A stretch of DNA of 64,000 nt, from NCBI GenBank assembly GCA_008692225.1, contig VICG01000015.1:1753001-1817000 (forward strand). Reading direction: 5' to 3'. This DNA comes from Monilinia fructicola. Lineage: Eukaryota > Ascomycota > Leotiomycetes > Helotiales > Sclerotiniaceae. This document shows positions 10,303 to 21,721 of the stretch, piece by piece. Both the position numbers and the translations under genes were made by a program. Under the pieces are notes generated by a model. It worked only from the letters and a program-made list of their open reading frames with translations, had not been told where the DNA came from and did not search any database. Numbering within the stretch: the first letter of the stretch is position 1; each line of letters starts with the position of its first letter.

Positions 10303-12400
10303 ATGAATACCATGGATCTCAATACCGTCTTGGAAGCACTGCACCAGAATTTATCTGTGTCATCCAACAAAAGCACAAGCGCAAGCGCAAGCACAACAAG
10401 CATGCTCGGTGGAATATTACCCACTACTCTTCTCGAAATCTCATCCCTGGCTATGGCTATATTCATAAGATAGTTCTACAGGCCGTTGGTTTTGATATCA
10501 CACTTCTTGTTCTTTGTGGGCTGCTTTGTGGCTGGGAAAAACGGCATTTGATGCATTATTGGATTTTGGACGGGCGTTCTTGAAAACGCATTGGATGGCT
10601 GATGTCTCCATTAATAGTAGAGATGGAATCCATGACGAAGTCATAGAATTCTTAGCACACAAGTATCAAAAGAAACCTTCTCGCTCCCTCCAGGCAGAAA
10701 CAGCACGGCGGGGATACTGGGACCTGGATAATGAGGATTCTATAACCTTGACGCAACTTGATGGAACTGGAACTATAAAATGGTTTAATTTCGCTGATCA
10801 AGACTCAAAGACTAAACCTCAGTTCACGCCATCTTTGGGAAACATTCATAGCTTTTGGCACAAGGGGAGATACTTTCGAGTCAAACGCGCAGAGAAAAAT
10901 GGTCTTCTCGTCCTCTTCGTATGGAGACCCAGTCTCCGATCAACAAGTACTCCACATATCTTGTTATGGTCGTTCCACAACTCCCATCAAAGCATTTATT
11001 CAGGAAGCCCAAAGATTATTCCAACAGAAAATCATAGTGCAAAGACTTCCATCCGTCGACCTGCAAATAAGGAACGTCGTGCTTGGGGGGGTCGAAGTGC
11101 TTGGACTGAGGTTGCTAGAAGACCCTGCCGTCCAATGAGAACTGTTGTTTTGGATGAGGTTTGTGAAAAATAAGGTTTTGATGGACATCAACGAATACTT
11201 GAATCCTTTAACAGCACGTTGGTATGCCAGTCGAGGCATCCCTTATCGTAGAGGGTATCTCTTTCATGGTCCTCAGGAACTGGCAAAACTTTCGTTGACC
11301 TTTGCTCTTGCGGGTGTTTTCGGGTTGGATATCTATGTCGTTAGCTTACTAGAACCTACACTCACCGAAGAAGAACTTGGAAACCTATTCACAAATCTAC
11401 CACCGAGATGCATTGTTTTATTGGAGGATATTGACACTGCAGGCTTAACGAGAGTTTGAAAGAAAGATGAGTCGGATGAATCCAGCTCCGACAGCGACAA
11501 CAGTAGCAGTGAGGATGAAGCGGACACCAGAAAGTCACACAGGAAGGGCAAGGGCAAAGGGCAAGGGTAAAAGTGGCGTAGGGTAAACACAGTAGAAGCA
11601 AGAGAAGTAAGAAAAATGACGACCGAGAAGAAAGGAATTTTCGCTCTCTGGTCTCCTAAACGTAAGATCCTTCAACCGTCTCAGATTTCCGCTTATGAAA
11701 GCCCAGAAAGCTGACAGTATGTAGATCATCGATGGTGTAGCATCACACGAGGGTCGCGTCTTAGTAATGACGACCAATCATCCCGAAAAACTAGATGAAG
11801 CTCTCATCCGACCAGGCCGTGTGGATCACCAAGTTGCTTTTACGAATGCCACTCGTCGTCAAATTCAAGAGATTTTCGAGAGAATGTACTGTAAAGATCC
11901 ACCTCGCGAGAAACTTATCGCTGCTACATCACCTGCTACCTCACCAGTTGCTACATTACAAACTCCTATCAAAGAAGAAGCAATTCCGCTTCTCCCACCA
12001 TCCCCAGACCCCAAAATTCAAGAGCAAGAAAAAAAATCCACCATCTCTCCAAACACAACCTCTAAAAATCTCAGAATCAAGGCCGCTAAACCCCTCCTCA
12101 TACACCCAATCACCATCGAAACTGTGACCGAAAGTCAATCCTTCGGCAGAAAAGAAAACCCTCACACTAGCGGATGTCGAAAAGAACGGAGAAGAAAGAA
12201 ATACTAGCAGAAGGAGAACTGTTCATACTAGCAAAACAGTTCTCGGAATGTATTGAGGATTTCATGTTTAGTCCAGCGGAAGTTCAAGGGTTCTTGCTGA
12301 CGAGAAAGAAGGCGCCTAGAAAGGCGGTGGGTGAGATTTGGGGGCATGGGTGATCGAGCAGAGGACGATGAAGAGTAAGCTTGACGTAGGGAAGTTTTAA
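10303..12400 (+). CDS. BCS1-like mitochondrial AAA ATPase, frame broken many times
   Basis: BCS1 family ATPases sit in the mitochondrial inner membrane; the founding member inserts the Rieske protein into complex III. The ATG at 10303 begins a short Ser/Thr-rich leader and a hydrophobic segment (about 10440-10540). The BCS1 N-domain follows: LKTHWMADVSINSRDGIHDE and ETARRGYWDLDNED. Then come RPMRTVVLDE, NPLTARWYASRGIPYRRGYL and the Walker A site (11268-11303), distorted by a lost C and a gained T. IVLLEDIDTAG (Walker B) ends near 11450, followed by a Ser/Asp insertion and a short intron ending at TAG before IIDGVASHEGRVLVMTTNHP and EALIRPGRVDHQVAF. The C-terminal FSPAEVQGFLLTRKKAPRKA ends at about 12351 or 12400 depending on an indel. 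There is an in-frame TAG at 10471 and at least eight frame shifts. Fungi carry several paralogues, so a true pseudogene is possible; sequence error is likelier. Confidence 0.82.
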
Positions 12401-13469
12401 AGGGTATGCGGAGGGAGTGGCATGGGGGAAGGGGGGCATCGAGAGGAGAGGCGTGGTTGGTTGTTTTTGCTCACCACAAAGCCCGAAACGAGTGGCGAAT
12501 TGGGAATTGTTCCGGGAAGCTTCAATCAGATGGCATGTACATATACTGCATGGTCTGGGTACCAGGAGGGAAAATGGGAAGTTGTGAAAGGGAGAGAAAT
12601 GCAAGGAAAGGATCGCAACATCAAAATATACCATGGGACGTAACAAGGAGAGACGGGTCTAATGCGATACACATCACATAAGATACTCCCTCTCGATTCC
12701 TCTTTTTGACTCGAATTAAAATGGAGGCGTTTGAGTTCATAGTTGCTTGCCGCGTTTTGCTGTTGCATTTACGGGATTTGTATCTTCATTTTCATTTTCT
12801 GTTTCTCTTGTCAGGTGTCTGAAAGTGTGAATAGGGATGGGATGAGATGGGCGTGGAGCCGTGAATAGTAAGCTTCGGAAGAGTATGTGGGGAAGGGAAT
12901 GAGGGGTGAGCATGAAAAGGGAGGATGAGGAAGAGAATTTTGGATCTTGATTTGATCTCGTCGCTTTGATTTTCAAATCTGTCATATGCATGATCGTTTT
13001 CCTCTTTTCTCTTTTCTTCTTCTTCTTCTTCTTCTTCCCTCGTAAGTTTTGATGAGGTGTGAAAAAGGGCTGTGAACGGGCTATGAGCTCTGGTTCGTGG
13101 ATGCGAGATGGATGTATTGGGTGTGGCGATAACAGAATGAATTTGTTGACGAAATAAGGCGTGGAACTGGGATTGCGCATGGGAATATGAAACACGCGTA
13201 GAGATTGAGAGGCGGTTCACGGCATGTCTTAGGAATGGGGGCATATGATATGACAAGATAGGATAGGATGAATAAAATCACTTGTACATGTACATGATCG
13301 ATATCTTTACTTCTACTTTCTAATCTTCATGAGGTTGATTTTGTGTGCATGGTTTTACGGATATTCGTATAATGAAATAATAGTTCTATTGAGTTGCGGA
13401 ATGCTCGTTGTTCATTCCTCCTCCGATACCCCGCTCTCTTTCTCTCCACATCCCTATCCCCCGCCCCAT
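12401..13469. other. Convergent intergenic region
   Basis: This lies between the 3' ends of the BCS1-like gene and the next minus-strand gene. Overlapping minus-strand frames at 12737-13256 contain a poly-Lys/Glu run that comes from a (TTC)n tract near 13010-13036. They have no domain and occupy two frames of the same DNA, so I do not call them genes. Confidence 0.5.
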
Positions 13470-14892
13470 ACCCTCCCCTCAAATGTCCCAACACAATCTC
13501 CAGCCTCCTCAACGCCTTCAACTCCCGCCTTTCTTTCCCGCTCCTCCCTCCCCTCCCTCATTCCTTCAACTCTCCCCTCGCCTCCTTAACAAGCGGCAAC
13601 AATCCCCCCAAAAACCTCATCCACATACCCATTCAACACCGCCTCCCACTCACTCTTCCACTTCTCCCCCCCCTCTCCCCCCTCCCTCTCATAATCCGGC
13701 ACCAACCACAACGATTCATCAGATTGAAAGCCCGTCTCCAACACGCCCAACCCCCTGACCATCCCCACAATCTCCACCCTCTGCTCACCATCCAACCCCC
13801 AGACCTTCTCCCAATACCGCTCTTCACCATAAATGCCCATCTCCCTCTCCACCTCCCTCTCCACCGCGTCCTGCTCTCCCAATTTCCCCGTCTGCGATGC
13901 GGGCGTTGAGTACCCGCGATGACATCTTCGCCGTCGTGAGATTCTTGGCGAGGGACATCCGCTGGCGTCGGACGTCGACGTCGTGGTAGAATGGATGGGC
14001 GCTTTGTCCAAGCGAGGTTCCATCGATATTTTGATCGACGGCCCTGCGGATCCTGACGCTGCACACTCGAAGGCGAAGGCGAAGGCAAAGTCGAAAGATC
14101 AGAAGCCCGACTCCACACACCCTCCCATCCCCATGGGTACCGCATTGGCATCCTGTGGATCTCCAGACACCTCAGAGTGGAACATCTCAGGCGTCTCCCC
14201 ATATCCCCCCCGGCTCCCGTGCCCCCGCTCAGCCGCAGACTCCGAAGGAATATCACGCAACCCTGAATCTTCGACCGGGCCCGCAGAAACGGGTTCCCTG
14301 TGAGCCCGACGCTCGAAAGGTCGTTTTGGATCCGTGGCGGCGCGTCCACTCCTTTCGTCTTGCGACTCCGTGGAATCAACGCCATGGCCAAACCCCCCAT
14401 CCAAGTCTTCCACCCCATCCAAAAACGCAGAGAACTCCTCCTCATTCCTTTGGATGTGTTCTCCTATGCTCTCCCCCTTCTCACCAGCCATCCCTGCCTG
14501 GCCCCCATCCCCCTGCCTCTCCCGTTCCCTCAAACGCAAACCCATCCCCTGAGCAGAACCCCCTCCAAACTCTTGACTTCCACTTCCACTTCCACTTCCA
14601 CCGCCACCACCACCCCTTCGAGTCCCGCGCCACCAAACCCTCCACCCCCCTCCTCACTGCATCCCCTCGAGCACCCTCCCCCATCAAAACTTCCCTCGCC
14701 AACCCCGAAGCCGAGGCCCCAATACGCGACAGGAGTGACGTCTCGGCCGTCGACCCATCAGCCCGCGCAAGAAGACGACCATCATCGTGCGCGTTGCCGA
14801 GAAGACGCACGGGATTCTTCCGCCGGGCCTGGTGTCGACGCTTTTACTTCCTCCTTTTCTGTTTCCTTGCCTTTTCCCTTTGCGTCACGCAT
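13470..14892 (-). CDS. Unrecognised protein, Gly/Ser-rich middle, frame broken
   Basis: A minus-strand coding region of unusually high GC. The ATG at 14892 opens a Lys/Glu-rich start (MRDAKGKGKETEKEE). A shift leads to TAETSLLSRIGASASGLARE, and another to a Gly-Ser repeat encoded by the GT-rich run near 14575-14610. IGEHIQRNEEEFSAFLDGVE follows (14.4-14.45 kb), then HPFYHDVDVRRQRMSLAKNL in a different frame (about 13.94-14.0 kb), and finally EQDAVEREVEREMGIYGEE, LDGEQRVEIVGMVRGLGVLE and KWKSEWEAVLNGYVDEVFGG (13.6-13.87 kb). The end is uncertain: one frame stops at 13586, but a one-base shift continues as LLPLVKEARGELKE and possibly LRRLEIVLGHLRGG to about 13470. I do not recognise the family. 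Coding status rests on codon-like composition and on segments that join by single-base shifts. Confidence 0.5.
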
Positions 14893-15641
14893 TGTGCAGA
14901 CTGCTGATGGGATGTGACGAGATGCGTGTATATATATGATATTATATTCCCTTCCCTTCTCTTCTTCTTTCCTTCCTCCCCCCTCCCTTATTAATAGGAT
15001 ATCTCGTAAGCCCAAGGTTATAGCTGTACGTATATCCTCGCAATTAATCAATTGCCTTGCCTCGCGCAATTAGTTTTGTCCGCCAGATCCCAGAGTAAGA
15101 CTATGCATGCGCATGCGTGGAACAATCTCAATCTGAATCTGAATCTCAAATAGATACAGATATACACAGAGGTAGACAAATAATCAAGATAACGAGCTGG
15201 TTGAAGCGCAACCAAATAAACAAATAATCAAACAATCAATCAATCAAGATGAACATCACCACTAGAACCAACGCCAAAACGAATCCAAACTTCCGTTCGC
15301 GTTCGCATTAGCATTAGCATGAACCACCAATGAACCTTACCCTTAGGTTACCCTTAATTACCCTATTAAGTAACCCAAACATAAACCTCCTTCACCAAAA
15401 CCATCCAACCATCCCAATCGACCAACCAACCGACAAATAGAACTAGACAGAAAGACAAAATGCAGTCTGATCCATGGATGAATCAAGAACCCCATCCCCC
15501 ATCCACCCTCCACATTCCACATTCCCCATTCCCCATTCCCCATTCCCCCCCAGCGTCCAAGTGTTATCCATCCTCGGCTGGCTGTGAGCTGACTGACATG
15601 TGATGATGTGATGTGATGTGACGATTACCCCTCATCTCATC

Positions 15642-15645
<4 letters not shown>

Positions 15646-15678
<33 letters not shown>
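15646..15678. repeat. (TC)n dinucleotide run
   Basis: About 16 perfect TC copies, following a CATCT-type pentamer run and followed by further C/T-rich DNA to about 15705. Confidence 0.9.
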
Positions 15679-15680
<2 letters not shown>

Positions 15681-15981
15681 GCCTTCTCTCTCCTCTCTCT
15701 CTCATCCTACACTTCCTTCCTACACCACTGGTGCACTAATCTCACCAACGCACTTTATTCCCTTCCAAGTTCCCCCTCCCCCTCCCCAAATAAACAACCC
15801 CCATAAAACCCACAAAAACCATATAAAACGCAATCACCAACCCCCGGGCCACACCACTTACTTACTTACTTACTTACTTACCATAATTACAATACGTCTA
15901 TAGTACGTATATGGTACATATACTTAGGTACTCACAAGATGATGCTTGTATAATACGATCGATAAGATACGATGTTTGTAA

Positions 15982-16431
<450 letters not shown>

Positions 16432-16973
16432 TTTTCGAAGAGTAGCTAATTAAAAAAATACATACTACCTAGGTATCGATTGCCTTGATCTAATTACGTG
16501 AGACTTGTTATGCTCATGTGATGATGCCTGTTCTCGCCTATCATGTACAATTCGACGTATCAACTGTGGTGATAGATTCGTTTGGTGATAGCATTATCCA
16601 TCTAGTACCTCGCAGACCCGTGGCAAGTTTTTATAACAAGATATCTTTCATTCAACACGACACCATATATACGGGTACTACAACTTGGCACGCCGGAAAA
16701 AAAACTGCACACAACAGATCTCATACCACCCACCCCTTCCTTAATCGGCTATGCTACAACTCAATTCAGGCCCATCCATGATGCTCAACTCAAAGCTTTC
16801 TCAATCATTCCTGATCTTGGAGTGATATCCGTTTTTAACCGTGATCGCTTTTCCTTCCCTTTCATCTTCAGACCCTTGCATTTTCTTCTCTTGGTCACTT
16901 GTCATATCTTCACTCCCTAAACCCCAGCACCAAGCACCCCTGAGCCATTACTCCATGCACAATACTTGAACAT

Positions 16974-19248
16974 CTAGTATACACGCTTGAACGGTGGGAC
17001 AGCCTTGCACTCATTCTCATCCAGAGTGTGTCCTACTACTGCTCTGTAGGTCAAATCGATTGGTCCTTGTGGTTTCTTTTGGAAGGTCAAGGAATGCTTC
17101 ATCCATTCCTTGTCATCTCTGTCTGGGTAATCTTCACGGGCATGTGCTCCACGAGATTCCTTTCTTGCCGCAGCTGCCTCGGCAGTTTGAACACTGTTTT
17201 CAAGTTAATACAGAGATCATGAAAATAAGTGAAAAATCGTCAAAGAAGAACTTACGCGCAAGTCAACAGGTTTCTCAGTTCCAAAGTCTCAACCAAATCC
17301 GAGTTCCAAATCATACTTCGGTCTTGAGTCTTGATATCCTTGAATGTTTGATCGACAGCCTTGATCTTTGTAACACCCTCATCCAAACTCTCTTGGGTTC
17401 TGAACACACTGACATCTGTCTGCATGGTCTTTTGCATGGCGAGACGAACTTCGTGTGTGCTCTTGGTACCATCAGCAGTTCTGATTTGGTCAAGAACGCT
17501 GATAGATTCAGCACCTGCATCAGCGCTGATCTCCTTGTGTGTGGGGTTCCTGGTTCGAAGTTGTCCCGAATGGTGTGAGATACTGCACGGCCGAAGACAA
17601 TCAAGTCAAGAAGTGAGTTGGCTCCGAGACGGTTGGCACCGTGAACAGAAACACAAGCAGCTTCACCGCATGCGAAAAGACCTGGGACAACCTTGTCCTT
17701 GCCCTCAGAGTCGACCGTGAGGACCTCACCAGTGTACTTGGTTGGGATACCACCCATGTTGTAATGAACGGTTGGGAGAACTGGAATAGGTTGCTTTGTA
17801 ACATCGACACCAGAGAAAATGGAGGCGGTCTCAGAGATACCTGGAAGACGCTCGTGGAGAACATCAGGTGGGAGATGGCTGAGCTGGAGGTAGATGTGAT
17901 CCTTATCTGGACCAACACCACGTCCTTCTCTAATCTCCATGGTCATGGATCTGGAAACAACATCACGAGAAGCCAAATCCTTAGCGGTTGGTGCATAACG
18001 TTCCATAAATCTTTCACCCTCAGAGTTGAGGAGGTATCCACCCTCACCACGAGCACCTTCAGTGATCAAGCAGCCAGCGCCATAAATACCCGTAGGGTGG
18101 AATTGAACGAATTCAAGATCCTGGTTAGGCAAACCGGCACGAGCAACCATAGCCATTCCATCACCAGTACAGGTATGCGCGGATGTGCAACTGAAGTAGG
18201 CACGTCCATAACCACCGGTAGCCAAAACAGTGTTGTGTGCACGGAATCTGTGGAGAGTACCATCTTCTTGGTTGTATGCAATAACACCCTTACATTCGCC
18301 ATCCTCCATAATCAAATCGAGTGCGAAGTATTCGATAAAGTAGTTTGTGTTGTGCCTTAAAGATTGACCATACAGAGTATGGAGAAGCGCGTGTCCGGTT
18401 CTATCAGCAGCTGCACAACATCTGTACGCTTGACCACCCTTTCCGAACTTTTGTGATTGACCACCGAAAGCACGTTGGTAGCTAGATAGACTTTGTTAGT
18501 ACAATGCCACATATGAGCCTCAGATTATCCTTACATCTTGCCATCATCCGTTCGCGAGAATGGACATCCATAGTTTTCCAACTCAATGACAGATGCTGGT
18601 GCTTCTCTTGTCATGTAATGAATAGCATCTTGATCTCCTAACCAATCTGAACCCTTGACGGTATCGTACATGTGCCATCTCCAGTCGTCCTCGTGCATGT
18701 TACCAAGAGCAGCATTGATACCTCCCTGCGCGGCTACCGTATGCGATCTCGTTGGGAAAAGCTTCGATATGCACGCCGTGTTGAAACCAGCCTCGGCAAG
18801 ACCGAATGCCGCTCGCAAACCTGCTCCTCCAGCGCCGATGACAATGGCATCATATTCGTGATCCTACCCAAACAATCAGAAACAACATCCTGTTCACCAG
18901 TGAGGTCGAAATACGTACTACGACCGGGTATTTATTGCTAACGAAAGGCGAGGCCTCCTTTGCTCGCAGTGGCGCATGTGTAATAATTCGGGCTGCAGAT
19001 GCAATATTAATAACGCATGATCCGAACAGTGAGTACAAGTACCATCTATGGCAGACGTACCTGCAGGTCTCGTCGAGGAGAAAGTTCTGGTTTGATTCTT
19101 CAATGCCCTCGAGAACTATGATCACAGGAACATTAGCATTGTTGTTTTATTCTTCTGTCCTTCCCAACCGCCGCGGGGCCCCGAGGTTTAGAATGGAAGC
19201 ACATACCGAAGGACCAGTTGTAAATCTACGCATAGCAAATGAAGACAT
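16974..19248 (-). CDS. sdh1: Succinate dehydrogenase flavoprotein subunit (complex II), one frame break
   Basis: The enzyme oxidises succinate to fumarate in the TCA cycle and passes electrons to ubiquinone at the inner mitochondrial membrane. Exon 1 (19248-19207, [14 protein letters not shown]) and the following RTFSSTRPA form a mitochondrial presequence. Introns follow, with GTATGT, GTACGT, GTACGT, GTAAGG and GTAAGT donors. Visible hallmarks: the FAD fold [31 protein letters not shown], whose His carries covalent [12 protein letters not shown] and [14 protein letters not shown] near the substrate site; and [20 protein letters not shown]. The C-terminus ends VPPFKRVY at 16974. At about 17534-17546 the DNA reads CCACACACAAGG where the family needs CCACACAAGG. 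These two extra bases shift the frame (PGTPHTRRS instead of PGTPHKEIS); the true frame resumes and continues through [14 protein letters not shown] and the last intron. Length otherwise matches the family. Confidence 0.95.
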
Positions 19249-21721
19249 TTTGTAGAATATTATGGAATAGAAGTTTGAGAAGAGGGGAGAAGAATATGCA
19301 AGACCCGAATTAATATGAAGTCTCACTCTCTCGCACGCTTTTTCTCTTGCTCTTGCTCTTGCTCTATATTAGACCTTTAGAGATTGACAATGGAGGCAAC
19401 TCAAGTTCGTGCAAGGGCGTTTCCAAATCTTTCAATTCAACTCAATTAATTCCATTCGGGATTAAACAATAACGATGATGGCTCGATGATAGATTAGTAA
19501 GATATTTTGGATCAATCGAACCAATCACATAAATCTATTTCCAATTATTTCAACTGTCATTCCGACGTCCAGTAGCCGAATACCGGAAGAAACCGTATAC
19601 CGTACCATGCCAGAATGACCAACAATGCAAATTCTATCGAGAAGACGTTGCATTGAATATGCCATCGTGTGTTATATATAGAGTTTGTATCTGCAAGAAT
19701 TCCATACATCGTACACCAGCAGCGAACAAAGCGACGGTTTCAATTGCGAAGTAGAAACATCACGTGGTTGATTTGATATAAATTTATGTAAAGAACATCT
19801 GTATATTCTTGAACTTTTATATACAGCCCGGACATACATATAATTCGTATTCGGGAAGGAGAACCGGCAAAGACCTCGATTGCATTATGTGTGGATGGAG
19901 AGTCATACAGTACTCTACGCAGTACAGGAAAAGTAACCTTATTAGTAAGTAAACTTACCTCCTGGGCCAGTACCGTACCTACCTACCTAGGTAGGTACTC
20001 CGCTTCCAAGGTTCCTACTCCGTACACTCATCAGTCAGTCAGTCAAGCTGAGTCAGCCAGCCAGTCAGTCAGTAAACAAACTTCCCCGATGTTGGAGAGA
20101 CTTTTCTTCACTATACACATCATACCTTCGGTTAAAACTTGCAGGTAAAAGATGATGCAGGATCGAGACTATGATAGTCGAATCAGTCGATGTCTAGATC
20201 TGAAAGGTTGAAGCTGTAATCTGAATATTCATCATATCATACTGGAGTAACTGTACCTACCTAACATCCGTGGCCATGGATATATTGAACATATTGAACA
20301 TATGGAATCCACTTGAGTATCCATGGATACTTTGATTAGAACTATATCATTGACTGGAATCCCAACCTGGAAGTGGTTGATATACAGAGCACAGCCACCA
20401 CCACCACCACCACACCTACTGTCATACATAACCTCCTCGGGGTCCGGGATTAGTTTTTGCCGGTTATCAAGGGAAGTTCTCTCGTGATCACAAGTATCAC
20501 CAGGTGTATCTACAGTATTCATGGATATCATCAGTATTGTCAGTCAGATCGTATACTCCGTCTAGGTTGGTATCTCATATCTTTTCCTTCTTTTTCTTCT
20601 GTTCCTTCTTTTCATTTATATTCTACTCAACCACAAAATATCAACACATTATATTGCATTTCATTTCATTTCATTCCTTTCCATTCCAGTCCATTACATT
20701 CATTGACTTACGAGTATTGATATCTTTTTCAACATGGTCTGCCTCCACGGCAGTGGCTCGCGGAGGGCCAGCGGAGCGTCATTTCAGTTTGATTGATTGA
20801 TTCCATTCAAAAGGGATCAACCCTCAAATCCCCCCATAGCTTGCTGCACTGGATGTTTTCTTCTCACAATTTAATATCTCTATCCCAACAGTCGACTTAT
20901 ACTCCGTATACGGATACTCACTTGGAGTCTCATATAAACTGTGTTTCTGCCCGTTACCGTTATATCATATAAATATATATGTATATACTCGAGTATTATA
21001 TATATACAAACATCTATACTCCCGGAACCATTTACTTGGGATGATTTGAGTGGCACAAGACAAGTTATGGTCGTTTCATACCCCAGCATTCGGTAGCATG
21101 CAGTGCATCAAACGGATAATTTGTTTCTTATCTTGGCATGTTAGTTCTTGACAATCCCTTCTCTTTGACTCGTGGCAATGAGCTTGAAATACACATATCA
21201 TATCACAAGTTATCAGATATCAAGCCTCCTTCCCCACAGTTTCCCCGGTCAAGTACCTCGTGGTCATCTCAAAGGTATGTAATGGCCAGGTTGAATACAG
21301 GCAAAAAGTCTCTATACACCACTGAGTTTACATCAGAATATATTGGGATCAATAAATATCATCCTATATGTATCACGTTCGCCGGCAAGGCCATCCGTAT
21401 CATTTACCATGGCATGAAATATTGCTCAAACGATCAAACGGATAATGGCCTGCCTACTTTTCAAAAAATCTGGAGAAATCTTGGCTCAATCTCGAATGTT
21501 GTGTTTCCCGCGTTTGATCCCTTTATTCTATCTCCTGCATAGGTTGTTTTGAATTCATCCTCTGCTGTACTACGAAATGTTCGATTGGAAAGATCCGTCA
21601 TGAGTCTCCGTTACCTCTTGTGCCATGTATAAGTAGGACTTTCTGCTCAGGATGGAAAATTGTTCTAGAGAGGTCTCATCTATATGTACATATCTGGGAA
21701 GGTTAGTAGAAAGCTACCAAT
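19249..21721. other. Shared upstream region of SDH1 (-) and CDH (+)
   Basis: A divergent intergenic region of about 2.5 kb that should hold both promoters. It contains a GCTCTT run (about 19345-19366), an ACCTACCTAGGTAGGTAC palindrome (about 19978-19999), CAGT-type tandem words (20031-20075), ACTCCGTA words (20015 and 20896-20915) and a CCA run (20396-20415). A 134-codon open frame at 21138-21542 (+) has no recognisable domain and ends 180 bases before CDH; I do not call it a gene. Confidence 0.5.

Noticed and set aside
13081..13256. Minus-strand ORFs with poly-Lys or poly-Glu
   Set aside because: Two frames of the same (TTC)n tract are open, neither with a domain; this is the convergent 3' region of two genes.
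2853..14892. Repeat-induced point mutation (RIP) as cause of the broken genes
   Set aside because: RIP makes C-to-T changes, not one-base indels, and the region is not unusually AT-rich or duplicated.
17641..18360. 239-codon plus-strand ORF inside SDH1
   Set aside because: It is antisense to the conserved SDH1 coding sequence and has no family of its own.
21138..21542. 134-codon frame upstream of CDH
   Set aside because: No domain, no signal peptide and no splice support; probably part of the CDH upstream region.
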